In this document: one piece after another, positions 22,321-35,229 of the stretch
Position numbering within the stretch: position 1 is the stretch's first letter
How the letters are laid out: each line of letters begins with the position of its first letter
Source of the DNA: Vermamoeba vermiformis
Lineage: Eukaryota; Tubulinea; Echinamoebida
Reading direction: 5' to 3'
NCBI GenBank assembly: GCA_045837725.1
Contig: JBEWZL010000123.1
Location: 62,001-126,000 of the forward strand
Length of the DNA: 64,000 nucleotides
Notes under the pieces: model-generated
What the model saw: the letters and a program-made list of their open reading frames with translations, nothing else
Databases searched by the model: none
What the model was told of the DNA's origin: nothing
Position numbers and translations under genes: made by a program

Positions 22321-25300
22321 TTACAGATCTGAGGTCTTCTTTCGCTTGTTTTTCTTTTCTTGTTTGAATTCGTGCTGCTGATCTTCCAAGAATCGCCAGA
22401 TCTCTTTTTGTTTCTTCTGCTTATCTTCTTGTTCTTGTTTCCAGCGCTCCATGCGTTGTTTTTCAATGAACACAGAGTCCTTCTTGAGCTCTCGTTCAGC
22501 GCCCTTGAGTTCGGCTTTGTATTTGCGCTGCAACAATTTGTGCTCGCGCTGTTCTTTGTTCTTGTCCTTGAGCTTGCCTGGATTGTATCTGCAAACAATA
22601 ATTAGCATCATGTTTGACAGGTGTCAAATCGAGTGTCACGTACTCGTCCTCTTTAAAGGCAGGTGTCAAGCTCTTGATTGGCTCGGGCTTGACTTCGTGC
22701 AGTGTGAGTGGCGAGCGCTTGCCTTCGAGCTCAGTGGCACTCTTGGAGATGAGATTGGCCGTGGCAGTGATCATCTTCATGATCGGTGTGGGCAACAATG
22801 TAGGCACTGCGCGCAACAGCTTGGTGGCAGTGTGCAGCAAGGGGACACAGCCACTCGCGTAGTCACTCTCAGCGGTGATCTTGCACAGTGTTTTGAGGGA
22901 GTGCACTGCTGCTGATAGTGCCACGCTCTTCACCATACGAGCACCGTGTGTGGTCTCAGGTGTGCTGTCACGCACCAACCAGCTGACATCTAAAGGAGGA
23001 ACAACTTCTTCTTGCTCTGGCTTGTCGTCTTTTTGATCGCTCTTTCGTTTTTTGTTCTTGTTATTTTCAGGGGTCTTAGCTTGAGTTTGTTTTGGTTCAA
23101 CTGTAACAGCTGCCTTGGCAATGAATGTGAGGGGTTGGAAGGGGACTTGAGTGGCGCTGTTGTTGACAACAAATGCGTGCACCACTGAGAGCAAGAACGC
23201 AAAGATTTCAGGCACAAATCTCTTGGCAGTCTCGATGTACTGAGAGGTGTTAGAGGGCGTCATTAAAGCGACGAAGAACAAAGACTTACGTGAATGAACA
23301 CATCGGCCAGTAAAAGCATATTTAACAACGTCTTAGTGTTGGTAACTGGCACGCGCGAGAGGTGATTGGCCATCATTAAAACGGCGGGAGTAACGACCAC
23401 GTGGCGCTTGTCAGTGATCGGCCAGATATTTGACAACATCTTCAACAACAAGACTTGGTCGAGTGTCACCCATTCTGCACGATCATTAGTTAAAAAGTAC
23501 TAATTTAAAATAGATGACGCTTACCAATATCCGCTGAAGCATCTTGGTCGAATTTGTTCAGTTTGTGCTGCAAATCAAGTTGCATTTTTATAATAAAATC
23601 ACGTGCAACGTGCGCAGCAAAGTCAGGGAATTGTTGCGAGAGTTCGAAGAGTGGCACGTTCAAAATGTCAATGGCTGACATTTGCACGGGGACTTGGCGT
23701 GCACACCACATGAGTCTCTTGATCAAATAGCCGTAGAAGTGCTGAATATCAGTGTTAATTAGCAGTCACATGACATTCATTCTCGTCTTACCTTCATGAC
23801 CTCTTTGTTCTCTGGCAACAAGGACACGTGATAGCAAGTGCGCAATCGCTTGATGATGGTGTATTGACGCACCACGGACTGGTTCTTCATCAGCTGATTG
23901 AACTCTTTGAATGAGGGCGGCATGCCAATAGTGAAAGGAATCTCCGCCGTGGGCTCAAGGTCCGTGATTTGCGTGTACTTGTTGTGCTTGTTCAACAAAC
24001 TGCTCAGTGGCGGCAAGGTGCTCAAGCCGCGCTGTTCAAACAGACTCGTGCCAGCACTCTCACTCGCTGATGCCTCGTCACTCATCGCGTCCTCACCGTC
24101 CTCTTGTTCACCGTCACCATTCTCCTCGTCACTGTTCACGTCATTGGCCTCGCTGTCTTCCTCACCAGGGGGCAAGATGTTGGTGTAGTCTTCATCGCCC
24201 AAGTCATCCGCTGACACGCGTTTGCTCTTGACAGCAGCCTGTTGAGATGCTTCTTCTTCGCTCTCCTCGTCCTCGTGCTCCTCAGGCTCTTGATTCATGC
24301 GCTTCAATCGTGCGCGTTCAAGTTGCTCGAGCCGTTCTCGTTCAGCCAAAGCAATCTGTTCTGCAGTGCGCAAGGCATTGGTGGGCTGAGCACGAGGCTC
24401 GAAGATCATTTGACGCATCAGCTTGTCGTACTCATCGACATTGGTGTCGTCTTTGAACAGCGGCAGATCGCCCTCGTGTTCTTCATCAGCCTCTTTGTCT
24501 CTGAACGACAATAAGTCGCGAATGCTCGTGAAGTCTTCGTCCAACTTCTCGGTCAGTTGACTGCGCTCTTCACGCGCACGAGCTTTTTGAGCCTATTTGC
24601 TGATTAGTATCGACTGATGCAGCAGTCATATCGCGCGGTGTACCTTGTAGAACTTGCTCTTGGCAATGATTTCTTCCATCACCTCTTTCTTGGTCTTAGG
24701 TCTGCCCTCTGGACCGTCGTCTTTCTTGCGCATCAGACCGCCAAAGTGATACTCGTCGACAATCTCTTCGTCAATCTCGCCGCGGTCATCGTCGTCTGAG
24801 TTGTAGTCGTCTTTGAAGTCGTCGAGTGTGGACAGCGATTGACCCATGTGCGTCAAATCCTCTTCGTCCAGATTGTACATTGATCGCTTCGACAATTGTT
24901 TCTAAACGATGCAAAATTAGCCTGAATTTATAAACTGGTGCGATCTGATCGCGATCTGAGGCCATGTATTGAATGTAACATACTTGTCTGGTCTTTTGGA
25001 AACGAGCCAACATCTTTTCTTCATAGCTCATATTGTTGTCATTTTCACCAATACGTCTGTCCACGAACTTGTTGTCCTTCGATCGCGCAGCAAATTCGAG
25101 ACCAAGAGTGTTTTTTCTCTGTTTAAATAATTTTAGAAAATATATCGTTATAGGGCCACTAATACAATCGGGTTTCTGAATTAATTACGTTCTCGTTAAA
25201 TTAACGATCAGATCCAATTTTTATATTTTGTATTGAAACGGTTAATAATCAAATATGCATAATATAAATATTAATATTGCACCATGTTATTCCTAATTAC

Positions 25301-25462
25301 CTTTTGCTCAGCTCGACTGCGTGACTGACTCAATCGGACATCTCGACCGATCACCTTCTTGCCCAGCACATCAAATTTGACTTTTTGACTGCGGTTTTCA
25401 AAAGGATTTTCCTTACGCTCATTATTCTTCTTTTTATTAATCACTTTCGCAACCTTGCTCAT
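22321..25462 (-). CDS. NOP14: Nucleolar protein NOP14, SSU processome
   Basis: NOP14 acts in the U3 small-subunit processome for 18S rRNA maturation. Eight exons give 873 residues. Introns: 22589-22643, 23240-23289, 23475-23524, 23742-23791, 24593-24643, 24902-24983, 25119-25300. The N-terminal family mark is ENPFENRSQKVKFDVLGKK, followed by NTLGLEFAARSKDNKFVDRR and NMSYEEKMLARFQKTRQ. A long acidic region follows (ESEEEASQQ, GEEDSEANDVNSDEENGDGE), then a conserved helical core (PFTIGMPPSFKEFNQLM), and a basic coiled tail with EQREHKLLQRKYKAELKGA, ending KRKKTSDL. The penultimate KxLxRKYKAELKGA block is typical of NOP14 C-termini. Confidence 0.95.
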
Positions 25463-25697
25463 CTTGGATCTGGATGCGATGCGTTCTTGTTTCTGTAACT
25501 GTCGCTATCCACAAATTCACCACTCTAAAAGCAAGATCGTAGTGGTTGCAAGGAAAGATAAATACGAATGAAACGCGTCAAAAACTGTCCCAGGTGTGCG
25601 ATCCAAAAAAACCACGTGCCAACCAGGATCGAGAATACTACATTACATTTATTATCGTCTTATTATTACATGAGACGGATTATACGAACAAAATTGC

Positions 25698-27395
25698 TTA
25701 ATCGAGCCTAAAAAAAGACAAATTAGCACTTATGCCTCTGTGGATCCACATCTAGTTGAGTACGTACTTGATGGTGAGATAATTAACGTCATTGAAGTAC
25801 ACTGATGAGCTCATTGTCACTGCGTTGTAGCTGCTAGAGCCACCGAACACGACAAGCTTGTGCGTGTTGCCTTCAGAGTTCCAGTGCGAGACTGTGTGGA
25901 AGCCACGCGGCTGGAATGTGCCCGAGACAGCAGGCTGATACCACGCACCTTGCTCACCAATGCGCGGGTCATAGATGTGCACCTCATTCAAGTGCGTGTT
26001 GCCGCGGTTAATGCCACCAATCAGCACCAACTTGTTGTCCACAGCCTAATGCAGCAGTGTCAGTAGCTGTCGTGCAATCACTTGTTGTGCAGTACTCACC
26101 GTAAGGGTCACAAAGGAGCGCGCCATTGGTGTGCGACCACTGCCTGTCAACTTCTTCCACTCCATCTTGCCTGTGACACGTGTCAGTCTGTGTCCTAGTT
26201 GTACGAACAACGCTACTTACCGAGATCCAATTTGTACAAGTCGCTCGTGCGCTTCTCCTTGTCCTTGCCGCCGAACAAGTAGATTTCATTGCTGTTCAAT
26301 GCTGCCATACCATAGCCTGCACGAGGTGTGGGTGCTGTGCCGATAGTGCTGAGCTGTGACCACTCGTTGGTGCCTATTTGACACGTGTCAGTACGTCGCT
26401 AGTCACTCAATGACAGGTGTCACTTACGAGTGTCAAATGCGTAGAGATCACCGAACCAGTCGAACAGCGTGGCAGGAGGTTCTTCTTCAGACTCGTAGTC
26501 GTCAGGGTTCTCCTCCTCGCCCTCATTGTCTGCTGCGTCCTCCTCGTCAATGCTCTCTTCTTCGTCGTCCTTCTTCTCCTTGTTGTTGTTGTGGCTGTCA
26601 GTCTTCTTGGGGGCAGGGGTCTCATCGCCTTCTTCTTTGTGCTCCTCGTCCTCCTGGTCCTCGCCGTGTTGATACGGCATCTTGGGCACGACACCCTTTG
26701 GAGGTCCGAAGCCACCAAAGATGTAAATTACTGGCCCAACCGCGACTGCTGTCAACTTGTCGCGCGGTGATGGCGCAGTGCCCTTGGCAGCGATCTTCTC
26801 CCACTCCAATGTGGCTGCACTTGTCGTCAGTACGCGTACTTGTGATATCAAACAGCGCCAATACCGCTACGTACTCAAATTGAGGGCCACGACGTCACTC
26901 AACCAGCCGTCCTCGTTCATGCCATTCAGCACGTAGAGCTTGTGACCGACTTGCGCGAATGCAGCACCACTACGAGTAGCGGGCAAGAACGAGTCGATGG
27001 GCAGATCTACTTTGGACCATTGGTGCTTGTCTGCAGTTACCGTTAGAAACACGTTGACACGACAGGATCCGCAAAATTAATTGTACAATTGAATACAATA
27101 ATGCAAAAATAATATGAAAATTAATGTTAAATAATAAGCAATATTTACCTAAATTAAACGAATAGACTGCGTTGGATTGACCAATGCTCTTGTCGTTATT
27201 TTGAATGGCACCGCAGCAGATAATAAGGTTGCCCTCAGATATAGCTGCGCAATGGCCTTCACGTGCAAGAGGCACATTGTGGTTCGGATCTACTTGGTTG
27301 TGTGGTTGGATGGTAGCCCATTGCGCGGTGAAAGTGGTGGGCAATGGTGTAGCGAGAGTGCTAGGGTCCTCGGGGCCTGAAGGATTGTTACCCAT
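25698..27395 (-). CDS. Kelch-repeat beta-propeller protein with acidic insert
   Basis: The function is unknown; Kelch propellers bind proteins. Seven exons give 433 residues. Introns: 25708-25767, 26046-26099, 26171-26220, 26374-26427, 26815-26874, 27031-27148. Repeats are clear: REGHCAAISEGNLIICCG, GAAFAQVGHKLYVLNG, KLTAVAVGPVIYIFGG, AGYGMAALNSNEIYLFGG, FVTLTAVDNKLVLIGG, and a last blade ending VVFGGSSSYN. One blade (26700-26480) is split by an insert of about 70 residues made almost entirely of Glu/Asp/Lys/Asn. The 3' end is ambiguous: donor GTACGT at 25767 gives a tail of IKLD; a second GTAC four bases on would give a tail 12 residues longer, stopping at 25666. It is not linked to a BTB or F-box, and I cannot name an orthologue. 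Confidence 0.85.
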
Positions 27396-27670
27396 GATTA
27401 TTCGTGGTGTTGTATTGTTATTTCAGAAAAAATACTGAAAAAACCGTTTGTTCTTTTTAAATTTGAGCGGGAATTGGATGTGCTACAACACGACGTAATG
27501 AAGAGGAAGGTAAGCATAGGATATGTAAGGTGTTTATTTACAAAGACAAAAATACAAGGTAGCTTGTACTTGAAATTAAACAGAGACAACTGGATGTGGC
27601 TCGTTTAACTTCGCTGCGTATCCGCAGATAGATGGGGCATTTGACAACAGTATTAATTACATATTTACGA

Positions 27671-28715
27671 TTATTTTCTATGCACATTTTGAGTGACCCA
27701 ATCCATGCCAGTGTTGAGACTGAGAATTTAAGGTTAGCGATCGCACTCAAAGAGATAGTAGTGGAGCAGAGAGCTCTTATCAATACGTACCCCTCGCCTG
27801 TAAGTGCGCAACACGACTGAATATGCCATTGATGGTCTTTAACGCGATTCAAGCCAAGCAGATCTGATATTTCAGCGCTCGTCATTGCACCCTACAATTG
27901 CGCAATTAACACCGATTGTACGGCGCAATGAATATAAATGTGCGCGTATGATAGCAACTCTATATTAATCGCATCATAGGGCCTTTAATTACCTTCAAAT
28001 CGTTCTTATTTGCAAACACCAAGATCAACGCATTTTTTAAGCTCTGTTTGAACGTTAATGATATTGCAAGGGTATACTCAAGTATATTAGTGTAAGTACG
28101 CACCTCATTGCTCAACATCTTTTCAAGTTCGAGTTTGGAGACTGGCAGTCGTTCTCGATCAGTACTGTCGATCACAAAAATAACGACCTAGCAACCGAAA
28201 GAATCAATTAATACATTATTATGCTCTAATATGATGATCGAGCAAAATTAATTACTGTACAGCTGAAATTAAGGAAATGAATGGATTATTGCGAAATTGA
28301 CATACATCTGTTCCGGCGTAATAATTTGCCCAAGACGCACGCGTAGACTCTTGACCACCTATATCCCACATCAAGAATTTTATATTTTTATAATTCACTT
28401 CTTCCACGTTTGAACCGATTGTCGGGTTGGTAACAACGACTTCATCCAGCAATCTATTTTCAAAATTAACAATAAAATTAATTACTACTGCCAGTAAATT
28501 ATTTAGCATGAAATTAATACGTACAATTTATATAACGTCGTAGTCTTGCCAGCATTGTTCAGCCCAACAATCACCACTTTGAATTGATCCAAATTCCAGA
28601 CTTTATTCCACAACTTTGATATCCAAAATCCCTATTAATATACATATGAATAATCGATGCGAGATTTGTTTGATTTGATTTCACGCCGCTAACCAACGGA
28701 TCGGCAGCTTACCAT
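27671..28715 (-). CDS. ARL5: ARL5-type small GTPase
   Basis: ARL5 works at the trans-Golgi, recruiting the GARP tether. Seven exons give 180 residues. Introns: 27720-27790, 27892-27992, 28044-28103, 28188-28305, 28454-28524, 28632-28712. The first coding exon is ATG alone, and the second begins with Gly2, the expected myristoylation site (MGFWISKLW). GTPase motifs are [21 protein letters not shown] (switch I), WDIGGQES, and NKNDLK. ARL5 rather than ARF1 or ARL1 is favoured by IGSNVEEV, by [13 protein letters not shown] and by [14 protein letters not shown] written here as [22 protein letters not shown]51, a subunit of the GARP tether recruited by ARL5, is encoded about 6.5 kb away. Confidence 0.93.
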
Positions 28716-29128
28716 AATTGCAATGAATATATGATACTACTGAGGTGTGCTCTACTAAGGGCTGGCTGGCAAATAAGGTGCTAATAATATATAAATAGAT
28801 ATTAGTTGTGCTCGCGTCAGCAACTTGTTTATTTGAAAAGTCCATTTACATTTTCTACTCTTTCACGGCCATTGCCTAATTTGGATATTGGAGCACGTGA
28901 CTTGGCGCCCTCCACCACGATATTGAATCACGCTCCTCGACCACGAACATATGTTACTCTGAAGGGAGGAAAGGCAGCTGATTGGCCAATCCAATGCAAT
29001 CAGTTTTGTAACTGAACGGGCACTGACAAGTTAGTGTCGCCGATTGGTCAGTTGAAGCACGTGCCCTGTGATTGGTCAGTTCAGTGACGTGCTCAGCGAG
29101 TGTCTGATCACCCATGCCTCTCGTGCGA
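28716..29128. promoter_or_regulatory. ARL5 upstream region with CCAAT boxes and CACGTG sites
   Basis: Between the LENG1 stop and the ARL5 start. Read toward ARL5 there are several CCAAT boxes (plus-strand ATTGG at about 28981, 29042 and 29069). The 12-mer GATTGGTCAGTT occurs twice about 28 bp apart (29041-29052 and 29069-29080), and each copy is followed within 20 bp by a CACGTG or GACGTG word. Further CACGTG words lie at about 28895. The arrangement suggests a CCAAT plus E-box promoter. There is no open frame of note. Confidence 0.45.
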
Positions 29129-30341
29129 CTAGTAGTCCTCGCGCATTCGTTCACCACCGCGCTCCACTCGTCTGGTGCCAGTGCTGTGGTGAGCACGTGA
29201 CTGGTACTGATCACGTGACGGACCACGTGATTGTCCACCAGGGCCCTGCACTAATCTTTGCAGTTGTGCCCGCTCTTCATTCTCCCTGGCCATTCTTTCA
29301 CGTCTCAATCGTTCCAAGGTCTCGAGTTTCTGCTGCTCCTTGTCCTTGCGCTTGTCTTTCTTGTCCCTGTGCTTGTCCTTGTGCCGCTTGTCTTTGTGCT
29401 TCTTCTCTTTGTCGCTCTTGGTCTCGCCCTCGCTCTTGCTCTCTCGCTCTTTGGCTCTGATCTTCTCTTCCATTGCGCGCTCTTGTCGCGAGTTGTCGAG
29501 TTGTGCCCGCACCACGGCGAGTTGTTGGTGCGAGGGACGTGTCAAGGTGTCACTGGTGGACTTGACGTGCAGGTACTTGTTCATCGCACTCAACGGATCT
29601 GCTTCGCTCTTCCTCCGCTCCATGCGCTGTTGTTTGGCCTCGCTGATCTCACTCGTGCCACCCTCGTACCAGGGCTTGTTTTCTAAATTAGGCTAGTCAG
29701 TACCACATCTCACGAGGCATACTAGTCAGTTATTAGTACTCACTCGTATACTCGCTAGAACTCTGGCCTAGATACGTTGTGAATTGTCTATTCAATCGCT
29801 CTTGTTTCGCGCGCTCTTCAGCTTCGTGTTCGGGATTTGTTTGTTTGCCAGTACGACTCAAGTCTACCACTTCACCGTTCTCTTTCTGCTAGATGTAAGG
29901 AATCACTCGTATTAGCATTAAATATGTTACTCACTGCCTCCAGCTCTGGAAATAAATTGAAGTGTTTCTGTTCTTCAGGCACATCTGACTTCTCAGTGCT
30001 GTTTCCGGTGAATAGTGCGGCAATAGTTTCAGCCGAATCAGCTGTGTTGCTATTATGTGTGATTTTTTGTCGTTTCAATCGCTCGAGGCGTGCTTCTTGT
30101 TCCTACGAACGAAGATCCAAATCAATAAAATAATTCGAATAATATTTTCTAAATTACAAATAATTCTCTATGCATTCTAATCATCAAATTGTATTTTAAT
30201 ATGGCGATATTTCCTTACATAACCTAATTTGCGCTTTTTCTCTTCCCGCTCTTTCTGTTCATGCTCGCGCTCGTCTTTGCGCACCTTGTCAATGTTCTTC
30301 TGACTATAAGGATTCCAACTCTTATGTGGCAGTAAGTGCAT
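29129..30341 (-). CDS. LENG1: LENG1-family, CIR-domain nuclear protein
   Basis: LENG1 homologues associate with spliceosomal and nuclear bodies; exact role unclear. Four exons give 329 residues. Introns: 29683-29743, 29889-29934, 30103-30218. The N-terminal CIR domain is diagnostic: MHLLPHKSWNPYSQKNIDKV then RKDEREHEQKEREEKKRK. A helical region EARLERLKRQK follows, then FNLFPELEA, FTTYLGQSSSEYT and NKPWYEGG, all in the same order as in animal LENG1. The C-terminus is a Lys/Asp/His-rich tract (KHKDKRHKDKHRDKKDKRKD) and an RxR/SR-like tail. The start codon is well supported by the CIR domain beginning at residue 1. Confidence 0.9.
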
Positions 30342-30779
30342 GGTGCTATATTAATATGCTTCAACTGGTGCGTGGTGTTGAAGTGCTGTGGTAGTGCTCA
30401 ATAATTGACTTCTCAAATCTTTTTCAATTGTCACCACGAGCACACACGTGTCAAACACATAATATGAATGCTATCAGTACCTCATTAATAAGACGTATAT
30501 TAACGCGAGCCCGAAGTCCCACACATGTACTCTCGCGAGGTAAATAGTTCACTCAGATCCAGGGCGGGATCTTACTACTACAAATTCTGTTAATGCAGCC
30601 AATATTTTTAATATTATTGCCCATGCATATACTATTATATTTAATCCAATTATTGATCCTACGATGCAGGGCTATTTAAACAAAATTGGATCAACAAACG
30701 ACGCTCTTCCACTACACGCACGCCTGAACAAGTACGTGGTATAATGACAATACAGCTTAATTAATACACCTATGATCAG
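30342..30779. other. Intergenic region, shared divergent promoter
   Basis: The region separates LENG1 (leftward) from the SMYD gene (rightward). It has a CACGTG word inside ACACACGTGTCA at about 30443 but no open frame or repeat that I can support. TA-rich blocks at 30470-30500 and 30640-30660 may be core promoters. Confidence 0.45.
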
Positions 30780-32036
30780 ATGGCCTATATTCAACGACTA
30801 GTAGCGCCGTTGTCACCGCGCATCCAGCTCGCGGAAGTAGCAGGAGCAGGAGTGAGTACACAATGACAATGAGATGATAGCCCTAATATCACAACTAACT
30901 GGCGGCTAGGTAGGGCTGGTGAGTGGCACGCACTTCAACCAGGGCCAAGAACTGTTCAGTGAATCGCCGCACGTGCTGGCCCCCGAGGTAAGTGTGGCCT
31001 GTGACGCCATTGGTCGCTGATCACGTGACAGTACTCGCACCACAGCGACATCTGCGCGCACTGCTTGACACCGCTGAGCACTGTCAGTCAACAAGTGACA
31101 CGTGTCACTGGCCAGCCCGTGTCAGATGTAATGTCACAGCTCGAACAACAGCTGCAGGTCCTCTACCAGGGCCACTATGCCACCACACACGCGGAGTGTC
31201 AACACTGTCACGTGACTTATTGTTCCGCTGCGTGTCAACAAGCCGCGTGGCGTCAGTACCATCACGTGCTGTGTGAAGGACCGCGCAGTGACAGGTCCGG
31301 TACAAGTGTCAAAGCCCGCACTGCACTCGCTGACCGAGCACGCGCTGATTCAATGATTGCATTTATTTCGCGCATCTTTGCTGAAATTGCACTGCGCTAC
31401 GACAACACACTGCGGAACAATCCAGCGCTGATCGATCAGTCCGAGCACGTGTTCAATCACGTGGCCGAGCACGTGCTCAATTTGATGGCATTTAAGTTTG
31501 AACACGCCAAGCAATTCACTGAAAATGAGTTTTTCACTGAACGACTGGCGCTGATCGAACAAGCACTGCGAGAGGCGCAGACGAGTGGCGTGCTGCAACA
31601 CGTGCCAGCAATCTCGTACGGGAGATTTGTGCTGCTGTATCTCAAAGTGAATCTCAACTACCTCACCGCCTATTCGCTCACTGCGCCCGCCACACTGCTG
31701 CGCGACAACGAGCACCTGAGCGCGGCCCTGACACAGCTGCAAACAGCGCTCTATCGTGAACTCACACAGGTGCCGAGTGCCCTGGTAGAATATTTGCAGG
31801 GCTCTGGACCAGGGCTGTATCCGACCAGTGCGCTGCTCAATCACAGCTGCAAACCTTCACTGAACGCGAAATTTGGACTCAAAGGCCAAGTCACGTGGAC
31901 TGCAGCACGTGATCTGCCACCGAACACGCCACTCACCATCGCGTACGTGGATCCGACTCTGTCACGTGATGAGCGGAACAATTATTTAAAGGCTCGACAT
32001 TATTTTTCATGCGAGGGCTGCACGGAGTGTGACTGA
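30780..32036 (+). CDS. SMYD-type SET/MYND lysine methyltransferase
   Basis: SMYD enzymes methylate histones or cytoplasmic proteins. Three exons give 384 residues. Introns: 30852-30909, 30988-31031. The split SET domain begins at about residue 15 (RIQLAEVAGAGVGLVSGTHF), is interrupted by a MYND zinc finger (CAHCLTPL, then CQHCHVTYCSAACQQAAWRQ, then HHVLC), and resumes with GPGLYPTSALLNHSCKPSLNAKFG. Here NHSC is the cofactor-binding motif, followed by IAYVDPTLSRDERNNYLKARHYFSC written in two blocks in the protein. The post-SET Cys cluster is FSCEGCTECD. Catalytic features look intact. The 1-kb last exon contains about a dozen CACGTG words, encoded as HV, TRV or SRD, more than any conserved neighbour. 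Confidence 0.88.
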
Positions 32037-32220
32037 GGCAATAAATCATATGATTGGCCTTGTCTATATTTGGCAATTCACTTGCGTCGGAGTGCGAGCC
32101 CTGGTAGACGTTTTGCCTAATTTAGCACAACCCAACATTCTGCATTTTGAACTTGAAACATTAACGAGCACCAGAGCTCCAGGTCCTAGTCTCGTATATA
32201 CTAGCAGCTATTAATACACA

Positions 32221-35103
<2,883 letters not shown>

Positions 35104-35229
35104 GATGGCTGATGTTCATATTTTAAACCCTTCAACCTTGAATAAAAGTGCAAACAAGAAGGTCGTAGTAGTGATTTTAATATGTGCACTCACACATATG
35201 ATTTAGTTTGAACAAAAATTACAATTCAT

